The translations under genes were made by a program, and so were the position numbers. This document shows positions 18,135-25,479 of a stretch of 37,454 bases of DNA, piece by piece; the first letter of the stretch is position 1, and every line of letters begins with the position of its first letter. The stretch is from Edaphobacter sp. (GTDB lineage: Bacteria; Acidobacteriota; Terriglobia; Terriglobales; Acidobacteriaceae): positions 1 to 37,454 of the forward strand of contig JAOAPB010000113.1 of assembly GCA_025462645.1 (NCBI GenBank), read 5' to 3'. The notes beneath the pieces are model-generated. The model was not told the DNA's origin. It saw nothing but the letters and a program-made list of their open reading frames with translations, and ran no database searches.

Positions 18135-18662
18135 AATCTTTGTTTTCCTACAGTGTGTTTTCACTGTTCCCCCTGTTCTTGTTGCTCGCGGCAAGTTATT
18201 TCGAAGTTAATCATTGGCGGTGAAGACAGCTGGCGAAAGGCGTCTTCGTCAAGATAAAGACCTCATTTGTGAGCTCGGCACCTGTCGGATAGCTGTTCTC
18301 TGCATTTCGATTTTGAGCAAACATCATTCGTCCATCGTGGAACAGGCATCATGGATAACCATGTGCAACGGAGCGTCTATTTCACGATGCAGGCGTACGT
18401 GTGAAATGACACGGATATCGAATTGACTTTGGGTTGGCGCGCCTACGACGCATTGCCTCGTCGGATTTCGTCAGGCGATCTCAACTGTTGCAGAGGGAGC
18501 AATACTTCCACAAAAGCTGCATTGACCAAAGGCTTTCTGCCCCTGATCAAAGCCTACCCACAAAGAAGAATGCTTACTTGTCTGAGAGTGAAGAATTTCT
18601 TGAACGGGGAGCGCACTGGATTCGATGAACTGTGAATCGTCAGAAGGGCCCGCCTATTGCAT
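18135..18662. other. Segment between AraC halves, no recognisable gene
   Basis: About 530 bases without a recognisable coding sequence on either strand. Short frames at 18214-18426 and 18434-18628 show no domain or good ribosome binding site. This is the material lying between the two facing halves of the AraC-type gene. Confidence 0.4.
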
Positions 18663-18944
18663 CTATCGCGGCGACGCATTGCGTGTCCTACGGAATTTAA
18701 GCGGGGAAACTCCATAGGCCGAACTGAACGAGCGGCTAAAGTGCGCGGCATCGCAGAAGCCCCAGTCCATAGCGATCTCTGTGACACTACGGTCGTTGCG
18801 CAAGTTGGAGAGTTCAGCTCTACACTTTGCAAGACGGCGTGATCTGATCCACGTCCCCACCGTTGTTCCTTGCTCACTAAATATCAGATGGAGATAGCGA
18901 GGCGAGATGTGGTGCTTCTGCGCAATCATTGTAGGAGAAAGCAT
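18663..18944 (-). pseudogene. AraC-family regulator, DNA-binding C-terminal half
   Basis: The frame encodes a complete AraC/XylS double helix-turn-helix domain: MIAQKHHISPRYLHLIF, then the recognition region and SVTEIAMDWGFCDAAHFSRS with the signature GF.D..HFSR.F....G.SP. It ends naturally at NASPR. The in-frame sequence extends a few codons upstream of the ATG (ELTLG, to about 18959) and still looks homologous, so this is a 5'-truncated gene rather than a true start. It belongs to the same AraC subfamily as the sensor half at 17592-18134 and probably comes from the same gene, now in opposite orientation. About 40-50 linker residues are missing between the two. Confidence 0.75.
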
Positions 18945-18994
18945 GCCGAGCGTCAGTTCTACGGACGCTCCGATGGTTCCCGTCGGCGGAAGCA

Positions 18995-19423
18995 GACATT
19001 GATGCGAGGAATCTTGAAAGTGCCATATATAACTTGCTGCTCAATGCCTGCCAAGCTGCGACCCGCTCAACTCATGTGCCTGAGGTGAAGGTCCAGCTTA
19101 CGGAAGTCGGTGAACGGGTCTACCTTACAATCGGGGACAATGGTCCTGGCATACCTGCCTCTGTCCGCAGGACGTTGTTCGATCCGTTCGTGACCGCAGG
19201 AAAACCCAACGGAACAGGCCTCGGACTCACCCTGGCTCATCGAGTAGCTGAAGAGCACGGTGGCAGCGTCTGCCTCGAGGAATCGAATCGAGAGAGGACA
19301 GTATTCACGCTGAGTCTGACGAAGAACAGATCATTATCTTTAGAAGAACTGAAGAGTGGCAGAGCGGCGTCGAAGCCTGCAGCGATGGACCTGCGAACTG
19401 CTCTTAAAAAATTGACAAGCTGA
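18995..19423 (+). pseudogene. Histidine kinase C-terminal fragment (HATPase domain)
   Basis: The fragment has the ATP-binding part of a sensor histidine kinase: the N box (ESAIYNLLLNACQAA), the G1 box (IGDNGPGIP), the F box (LFDPFVTAGKP) and the G2 box (GTGLGLTLAHRVAEEHGG). The closing strand is VFTLSL. The sensor, membrane and phosphoacceptor (HisKA) parts are missing; recognisable homology starts at about 18995, only tens of bases from the end of the AraC fragment. The TTG at 19034 is not a plausible true start. It is a truncated kinase and no response regulator gene is next to it. Confidence 0.75.
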
Positions 19424-19585
19424 GACGGGCGTAATGGAAATGAAGGAGCTGAACCGAGGGAAAATGAAGGCCACGACGTATAAGGCATCAGAGGCAAACG
19501 CTGGATGAGAGCCTCACCAGCAGTGACGGTTCTTGATCTTTGAGATGCGCCGCAGAACTCAACAAAAAGGAAACTCGACACAAGT

Positions 19586-20437
19586 ATGTCCAATCGACTC
19601 GCCGTATTCATCACAATGTTGTGTGCTGCCGTCCTGTCGAGCACGCCAAATTTACAAGCTCAGAAGTCCGACGTGAAAAATATTGTCCTTGTCCACGGTG
19701 CCTGGGCGGATGGTTCGGGCTGGAGGGGCGTTTACGACAACCTTGTCAGGGATGGCTTCAAAGTCAGCATCGTCCAAGAGCCGGAGACGTCTTTCCACGA
19801 TGATGTGACCGCCGTGAAGCGTGTCCTCGCACTGCAAGACGGACCGAGCATCCTTGTCGCGCACAGCTATGGGGGAGCCGTAATTACGGAAGCGGGCACG
19901 GATCCATCGGTTGCTGGATTGGTGTACGTTGCAGCGCACATGCCAGACGCTGGGGAGAACGAAGCGGACGATGGCAAGCGCTTCCCGAGTGACCTCAGCA
20001 AGTCCGATGCGATAAAGAAGACCGCAGATGGTTTCACGTACCTTGATCCCGCGAAGTTTCATGAGTACTTTGCAGCTGATTTGTCTGCGGAGCAGGCAGC
20101 TTTCATGGCGCGATCGCAGGTACTCAACGCGGCGGACAATTTCAAGGCAGTCATCACCACGCCTTCGTGGCGAAGCAAACCAAGCTGGATGTTGGTCGCG
20201 GCAAAAGACAGAACCATCAACCCGGACCTTGAACGCTGGTACGCCAACCGTGCTCATAGCCACACGTTCGAAGTTGCAGGCGCCAGCCACTCAGTCTACG
20301 TGTCGCACCCCAGAGAGGTCGCGGATGTAATTGAGAGCGCAGCACGTCGGTCTCTAAATAGCTCGGATTTCGCAAGAGTCCTCACAGGAGAGAACAGTGA
20401 CGCTTCTCAAAATTCAGTCATCACAAGTGGAAAGTAA
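19586..20437 (+). CDS. Exported alpha/beta hydrolase
   Basis: A 283-residue protein has an N-terminal signal peptide (about residues 1-26, ending LQAQ), so it acts in the periplasm. The oxyanion-hole motif VHGAW is at 36-40, the nucleophile elbow AHSYGG has Ser94, the acid is probably Asp208 (AAKDRTI), and the catalytic His is His235 (GASHSVY). This layout is typical of the EstC/salicylate-esterase-like alpha/beta hydrolases common in soil bacteria. The ATG at 19586 has an AAAAAGGA motif about 13 bases upstream, a little far. Substrate is unknown. No operon partner is obvious. Confidence 0.85.
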   Translation: MSNRLAVFITMLCAAVLSSTPNLQAQKSDVKNIVLVHGAWADGSGWRGVYDNLVRDGFKVSIVQEPETSFHDDVTAVKRVLALQDGPSILVAHSYGGAVITEAGTDPSVAGLVYVAAHMPDAGENEADDGKRFPSDLSKSDAIKKTADGFTYLDPAKFHEYFAADLSAEQAAFMARSQVLNAADNFKAVITTPSWRSKPSWMLVAAKDRTINPDLERWYANRAHSHTFEVAGASHSVYVSHPREVADVIESAARRSLNSSDFARVLTGENSDASQNSVITSGK

Positions 20438-20668
20438 AATCGTGAAGATCTCCTGACGATACCTGACAGTCGACACAGAAACTTGCTCTAGCCTTGGGTC
20501 AGAAGCATACCACGAGCGGTGAATTTTCGATCCTGGTCGATGAGCCAGAGCAGATAGGCGGCGGTTCACGTTTCCTTGAGGAACTCCTAAGCGCTCTCGC
20601 GATACGATCATCCATTGTTCTGTTTCTGGAATGGTTTCCGAGATCCGTTCTTGTAGAGGTAGTGCAAT

Positions 20669-20965
20669 ATGGCCTTGACCCCCAACGGCTCACCTGTCGA
20701 AGCTGCTGGTATCGAACATATCGACGGGTTGTACAGCTATGCGCTTGTACTCACTCGTAATCGGAGTGAAGCAGAAGATCTGCTACAAGAGACTTATGTT
20801 CGCGCCTTAGGGGCGATGGGAAGGCTACGCACTGGCAGCAACGTGAAGAGCTGGCTATTTACCATCCTGCGGAACATCTGGTTCAATCAGTTACGGTACC
20901 AGCGTACCGCAAAACTTGTTGCAATGGCATCCGCCTGGAGAATGCGACCCAGCCGCCCTTGCTGA
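20669..20965 (+). pseudogene. ECF sigma factor, N-terminal fragment
   Basis: The frame starts at ATG 20669 and encodes region 2 of an extracytoplasmic-function sigma factor: IDGLYSYALVLTRNRSEAED, LLQETYVRAL and VKSWLFTILRNIWFNQLRYQ. Similarity ends around residue 85, after which the sequence is antisense to an oxidoreductase fragment. Region 4, which binds the -35 element, is absent. The junction near 20920-20940 is therefore a recombination point. It has a moderate ribosome binding site (AGAGG), but the product cannot work as a sigma factor. Confidence 0.8.
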
Positions 20966-21363
20966 ATGGCCCGCTTCAAAAAGATCGTCGAGTCGTCAAA
21001 GCGATGCTGGCTTACGACACCTAGTTGAACTTCCGCATCGGCAGCGACGGAGATCATCGTCCACGCCGTCGTCAGATCGACTGCCATCGGCTTCTGTACT
21101 AGAAGATGTTTGCCGTTCTGCGCGCAGAGCTCCGCAACAGGCAGACGAAAGTTGGGAAACGTGCACAGGTCGACATAGTCAACCTTGGGATGGCGGCATA
21201 GCTCTTCCACCGTGGCGACGTACTCTGCGCCATGTGCTGAGGCAAAGGCTTGCCCCTTGCTCGCCGTGTGGTTTGTGCAGGCGACGATCTCAAAGCCGAT
21301 GTTCCGGTAAGCAAGCGCATGCTTCGCCGAGATCGCGCCTGTTCCAACAATGCCTACGCGCAA
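20887..21363 (-). pseudogene. Gfo/Idh/MocA oxidoreductase, 3'-truncated
   Basis: The TTG at 21363 with GGAGG seven bases upstream starts a Rossmann-fold NAD(P)-binding domain (LRVGIVGTGAISAKHALAYR). The EKP-like motif region follows as HLLVQKPMAVDL; the usual Glu is a Gln here. About 140 residues are homologous before the sequence meets the ECF sigma fragment near 20920. The substrate-binding C-terminal domain is lost. It follows the frameshifted TIM-barrel gene by 25 bases, so the two were an operon. Members act on sugars or inositols. Confidence 0.8.
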
Positions 21364-21388
21364 ACGAAAACCTCCGTAAAGATGAAAG

Positions 21389-22292
21389 CTAAACTTTGAC
21401 GCCGATCTTCTGATCCAGATAGTCCTTGCTGATGACCGCTGACTCTTTCGGAGTCCGCGATTTGTCCGGAACCCGATCAAGCTCCACGACGGTCCAGCCG
21501 CTGAACGCAACCTTATCGAGCGCGGCGAAAACTCCAGGAAGATCCACGCGTCCGCGGCCAAGCTCGACGAACTCAAAGGGATACCTCGCCTTGGGCGTGT
21601 CGGCGGGAATGTCGTGAACATCCTTCAGATGCATGAACAGAAGCCGGTCATGATACTTGCGGATCATCTGGACCGGATCGCCTCCGCCGGCGACCGCATG
21701 CGCGGTATCGAGCTCTAGCTGCAGATACTTCGGATCGGAGTTCTCAAGAATGAGGTCGAGGTTCTCAGGCTTTTGGCTCAGCGTGTTGAGATGATTGTGA
21801 TAGCCCAGCGGAATACCTATATCGGCCGTGCGTTTGCCAAGCTCCGCTAGCAGCTTGCCCAGCCGCTTGCACTCATCAGGAGTAACAGAGCGTGTATAGG
21901 ACGTGAGCTTATCCAGTATCTGGAGATAGTGGCCGCCGGAGTCCTTTACAAACTGCGCATTGGCTACATGCTTCGTAATCTGGCGCCTCGGGCTCGTCGA
22001 GCGAGACTTCGCCGCTCGAGAGTGCAACAAAGGCCAGCTTGTGCTGTGCCAGAAGATCTTTGAGTTCTGCAGGCTTGAAGTCCGTGAGCGCATTGGCGCG
22101 TAGCTGGATACCACGGTAGCCCACTGCAGAGATGTCGTCGACCGCCTGCCGCTCTTCGTTCCCCCAGGTGATGGCCGCATAGCCAAATTGAATGTGGCTC
22201 TTGCGCGGCGCGGCAAATGAAGGCAGCGATGCAGCGGCGGTTGCGGCGCCGAGGCTTGCCAGAAAGGTACGTCTCGTCAGGTTGCGGTTCAT
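21389..22292 (-). pseudogene. Exported sugar isomerase/epimerase-like TIM barrel, frameshifted
   Basis: The ATG at 22292 follows AAGGAG and opens a twin-arginine signal (RRTFLASLGAATAAASLPSFAA). The AP-endonuclease-2/xylose-isomerase-like barrel follows: IQFGYAAITWGNEERQAVDD, then YHNHLNTLSQKPENLDLIL, LQLELDTAHAVAGGGDP with metal ligands, LFMHLKDVHD and GWTVVELDR. The frame breaks at about 21982, where one extra base separates DEPEA from QITKHVANAQF. The total length is exactly one base over a whole number of codons. It would sit in the periplasm and probably rearranges a keto-sugar or polyol. It was co-transcribed with the oxidoreductase at 21363. Confidence 0.8.
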
Positions 22293-22380
22293 CGCTCAAT
22301 CTCCTTGGAATGCACTCACCATATCAAATAAAGCTGGGGCTCTTCGTAATAGCCCCAGCCCAGCTGGAAGAACAGCAGAA

Positions 22381-22506
22381 TCAATCATGCGCGGGCGACG
22401 GTGGCGGAGCCGTCGAAGGTGGAGTCGGCTTGCCGGTAATGGTGTTCCCCTCCATCAGCTCGACGCGGGTTCCATCCGGATCGTACATGTTGAACGTAGC
22501 AGCCGA
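22381..22506 (-). pseudogene. Glyoxalase-fold (VOC) protein, C-terminal fragment
   Basis: A frame too short for routine ORF calling reads AATFNMYDPDGTRVELMEGN and ends after a proline-rich tail at the stop at 22381. The string YDPDGTRVELME is the typical last strand of vicinal-oxygen-chelate (glyoxalase/dioxygenase) proteins and contains the metal-binding Glu. Homology disappears upstream of about 22506, so all but the last 40 residues are missing. It lies upstream of the broken TIM-barrel gene on the same strand and was probably the first gene of that operon. Confidence 0.6.
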
Positions 22507-22651
22507 CCATCCGGATATTGTTAGAAGACTCCGATCAAGGCTCGAGGAGATTCGAAACAGCGGTTGCAGCTAGACGCTGGCTACGGGAGTGGTCGATCGA
22601 AGCGATAACTCCGCAGTTGTTGTTTCGTGCGGCTCGGGCTAGACTTCACTT

Positions 22652-23647
22652 GTGCCAATCAGCAAGAACAAGGGAGCACCTACAATCGGCGATATCGCAG
22701 ATTTGGTTGGTGTTTCGCGTTCGTCGGTTTCCAGAGCTTTTGGAAAACCTGAACTGCTCAGTGAAGATACCGTCAAGAAGATTCGAAAGGCCGCTGAGAA
22801 GCTAGGCTATTTTCCGAATCAGGCTGCCAGGGCCCTTAGTACGGGGCGGCCGGGAAATCTTGCTATTGTTGTCCCGGATATCGCGAATGCATTTTCCCCC
22901 CCCCTGATAAGAGCTGCCCAGCTTGCTGCAGACAGCCACGGCATGAGCCTGTTTTTAGGCGATTCGGGCGAAGACCCCGCAAGGGAATTCACGCTTCTGA
23001 ACCGGTTGGTCGTGCAGACTGAGGGGTTTGTCCTTGTCTCGTCGCGCATGCCCGACAAGAAGATCAAAGAGATCGCGGAGAAGCATCCTCTCGTGCTGAT
23101 CAATCGTGACATTTCAGGAATTTCACGCGTCCTCATTGATACCTCTCCGGGGGTTGAGGCTGCGGTTGTTCATCTTGCGGAGATAAAGCATAAGAAGATC
23201 GCCTACGTCGGTGGCCCTTCCGTATCGTGGTCGGAGCAGCAGAGGCGTGGTGCGGTGCGGCGCGCTGCTGAGCGCGAGGGTTTGACCGTCGAGTATGTCC
23301 GTTCTGGTCATGCTACGTTCGATGCGGGTCGTGAGGCTGCAAGCGCTGTTATTGCCGCGAAGGCGTCAGCGGCGATCGCCTTTGATGATGTCGTAGCGCA
23401 CGGTTTGCTCGCCGGGCTGAACGAGCTCGGTTACCGTGTACCACAGGACATCAGCGTGATTGGCTGTGACGACGTGCTTGGAGCAGCAACCTATCCGGCA
23501 CTGACCAGCGTATCGGCTCGACACATTGAGGCAGGTCGTATGGCCATCGAAATGCTCCTCAACATGATCGAAGAGCCGACGATCAGCAACGTCAGAATTG
23601 CACTCGATACCAAGCTCGTCGTACGTGCCACGACGGCACCTCGCTAG
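22652..23647 (+). CDS. LacI-family transcriptional regulator
   Basis: A 331-residue repressor or activator starts with GTG at 22652; the ribosome binding site is weak. The N-terminal LacI helix-turn-helix is TIGDIADLVGVSRSSVSRAF, followed by the hinge helix (NQAARALSTGRPGNLAIVVP). The periplasmic-binding-protein-like ligand domain spans the rest (DVVAHGLLAGLNELGYRVPQ, DISVIGCDD, PALTSVS). It binds as a dimer to a palindrome and responds to a sugar or sugar phosphate. It is the only LacI-type gene here, and the palindrome TGCAAYCGRTTGCA at four nearby promoters is the kind of site this family recognises (central CG). It is therefore the likely controller of the sugar locus at 23.6-34.5 kb. It is convergent with the oxidoreductase gene. 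Confidence 0.9.
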   Translation: MPISKNKGAPTIGDIADLVGVSRSSVSRAFGKPELLSEDTVKKIRKAAEKLGYFPNQAARALSTGRPGNLAIVVPDIANAFSPPLIRAAQLAADSHGMSLFLGDSGEDPAREFTLLNRLVVQTEGFVLVSSRMPDKKIKEIAEKHPLVLINRDISGISRVLIDTSPGVEAAVVHLAEIKHKKIAYVGGPSVSWSEQQRRGAVRRAAEREGLTVEYVRSGHATFDAGREAASAVIAAKASAAIAFDDVVAHGLLAGLNELGYRVPQDISVIGCDDVLGAATYPALTSVSARHIEAGRMAIEMLLNMIEEPTISNVRIALDTKLVVRATTAPR

Positions 23648-23662
23648 CCACTATCAAGCTGG

Positions 23663-24982
23663 TTAGACGGTCGGCTCCCATCCAGGCTGATAGGATCTTC
23701 CCCACAGCTTCATGGCCTCTGAATTGTTCCTGATGTGACCGGTCGTCGTGTCGATCTCCAACTCGCGATTCACAAAATAAGAGATGTTCGCCAGCTGTAA
23801 CGCCGTGATGGAAATATTGATATCGGCGATGGGGGAATGCAGCTTTTCGCCAGTCCGTATGCTGCTGATCATGTTGGCAAAGTGGAGGTTGGTCATTTCA
23901 TCCTGGCTTAGCAGATCGCTGCTGGCCGCGACATGGTCCAGATGGTACTCGTCTGTTTTCTTGCCGTTCCAGTCGTAGACCTCATAGCCATCGTGGGCCA
24001 GGATGACCGATCCCTTGGTGCCTTGTATGAGGGCGCCTCGATCTCTTCCGTAGAGCTTCATTCCCTGATCGCTCCTGCCCTCCCAGGCGATCATTTTGTC
24101 GGCATACCTCATGCTGATATTCAGTGTGTCGTAAAACTCCCAGTCATCTTTGAACTGATAGCGTCCACCCTGCGCCACAACGCGCTCAGGAAATCCGACT
24201 CCCAGAGCCCAGCGACAGACATCCGTTTCGTGAGTTCCGTTATTCAGTGCTTCGCCAGTTCCGTAGCGACGGAGCCAGTGCCAGTTGTAGGGGTGAATGT
24301 TGTCCTTGTATTCGGAGCGAGGCGCAGGTCCCTGCCAAAGCTCCCAGTCGAGTTCGGCAGGTACCGGGACTGTTTTGCCGATGCCCATCGATGGCCGATT
24401 GTTCGAGTACCATGCCTTCGCAGAGTAGGTTTCGCCGATGAGGCCCTGGTGGATCTTCTCGATCATCTTGCCCTCGTGAACAGAGGACCGATGCTGGTTG
24501 CCGACCTGCACCAGCTTGCCATACTTCTTCTGCGCTGCGACGAGCAGCTCCCCTTCGCGCGGGTTGTGGCTGGACGGCTTTTCGACGTAGACATGTTTTC
24601 CAGCGCACAGCGCGAGGATTGCCATCGGAGCGTGCCAGTGATCAGGCGTTGCAATGGTTACGACGTCAATTTCTTTGTTAGAGAGAACTGAGCGGAAGTC
24701 CTTGCCGTTGGCCGGAGCGTAGCCAAGAACCTCTTTCGCCTTGATGACAAACCGGCCGAGATTTCGTGAGTCCACATCGCACAGGTGGCTGATGTTCGCC
24801 TTGGCGGCGTTTGCCTTGAGGCCAGCCAGGTGGGCAAGCGCACGGGAGTTGGTTCCGATGATCGCGAAGTTGATCTTGTCGTTCGCTCCCAGGATGCGGG
24901 CGTAGCTTTTTGCGCTGGAACTGAGGGCTGTGCCCGCGGCTGTCAACAACATGCCATCAAGAAACTTTCTTCTGGAAATCAC
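23663..24982 (-). CDS. Exported Gfo/Idh/MocA-family oxidoreductase
   Basis: A 439-residue protein starts with GTG at 24982 (GGAGGGCCG upstream); the open frame further up has no export signal at its end and overlaps the operator. The N terminus is a twin-arginine signal (SRRKFLDGMLLTAAGTAL), so it is exported folded with its cofactor. The NAD(P)-binding domain follows (INFAIIGTNSRALAHLAGLK), then ATPDHWHAPMAI and the EKP motif (VYVEKPSSHNPREGE). The C-terminal domain has HPYNWHWLRRYGTGEALNNG and NGTHETDVCRWAL. This is the type found with 3-keto-glycoside and polyol pathways. Its promoter has a LacI-type palindrome in the spacer at 25047-25062. Its exact substrate is not known. Confidence 0.9.
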   Translation of the reverse strand: MISRRKFLDGMLLTAAGTALSSSAKSYARILGANDKINFAIIGTNSRALAHLAGLKANAAKANISHLCDVDSRNLGRFVIKAKEVLGYAPANGKDFRSVLSNKEIDVVTIATPDHWHAPMAILALCAGKHVYVEKPSSHNPREGELLVAAQKKYGKLVQVGNQHRSSVHEGKMIEKIHQGLIGETYSAKAWYSNNRPSMGIGKTVPVPAELDWELWQGPAPRSEYKDNIHPYNWHWLRRYGTGEALNNGTHETDVCRWALGVGFPERVVAQGGRYQFKDDWEFYDTLNISMRYADKMIAWEGRSDQGMKLYGRDRGALIQGTKGSVILAHDGYEVYDWNGKKTDEYHLDHVAASSDLLSQDEMTNLHFANMISSIRTGEKLHSPIADINISITALQLANISYFVNRELEIDTTTGHIRNNSEAMKLWGRSYQPGWEPTV

Positions 24983-25038
24983 CGGCCCTCCAAGGGACAG
25001 ACACAGGCTTGAGGAAAGCCTGTGTCCTGCGATGGTTC

Positions 25039-25067
25039 GAACAATACAATGCAATCGATTGCATGTC
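25039..25067 (-). promoter_or_regulatory. Promoter with LacI-type operator (oxidoreductase gene)
   Basis: On the minus strand TTGACA (25067-25062) and TATTGT (25044-25039) are 17 bases apart. The 16-base perfect palindrome ATGCAATCGATTGCAT (25047-25062) fills the spacer and touches the -35. It lies 65 bases before the GTG of the oxidoreductase gene at 24982. A bound repressor would block polymerase directly. Confidence 0.75.
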
Positions 25068-25312
25068 AATGATCTTCTCGGTGATGTGTCCTCCAGGGGC
25101 GTATGGCATCGCCCTTAAAAACACAGGAAGCGATATGCATACGATGCGCCAGGATTTTGGGGGCACTCTAGAAATAGACCGCGAAAATCAGAAGAATCGC
25201 TTATTCGTGCTAAACCAATCTTCGTCTCGCCCCTTCCATGACGCTGCTTGCTTGATAGGCCAGACGTTTCAGGGTGATCCGATAAGAGCGAAAGAAAAAT
25301 TAAAATCGACTA
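25068..25312. other. Divergent intergenic region
   Basis: The stretch between the two divergent operator-promoters contains no recognised gene. A plus-strand frame at 25009-25335 is a shadow without a domain. Confidence 0.5.
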
Positions 25313-25341
25313 TTTACTTGCAACCGATTGCATGATACTTT
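25313..25341 (+). promoter_or_regulatory. Promoter with LacI-type operator (TonB receptor gene)
   Basis: TTTACT (25313-25318) and TACTTT (25336-25341) are separated by 17 bases. The spacer begins with TGCAACCGATTGCA (25319-25332), a near-perfect palindrome. An alternative -10 is GATACT at 25334. The TonB-dependent receptor starts 140 bases downstream. Confidence 0.7.
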
Positions 25342-25479
25342 CGACGCCACGATCAACATCCGGTAAAAAACGCAATCCCGTGGCCGATGCGGAGACTGCC
25401 CTCAGTGAATGACAAAGGGGCCCCGAGGGCGCGCAGCCGCTTCGTCTCATAGGGAAAGAGCAAATTGAGGAGATCGCTT

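Noticed and set aside
17592..19423. A functional two-component or AraC regulatory module
   Set aside because: Each of the three pieces lacks an essential domain and they are in different orientations.
23933..24691. Long plus-strand frame of 252 codons inside the oxidoreductase gene
   Set aside because: It is a shadow of the minus-strand gene, which has a Tat signal and conserved motifs; the shadow has no ribosome binding site or domain.
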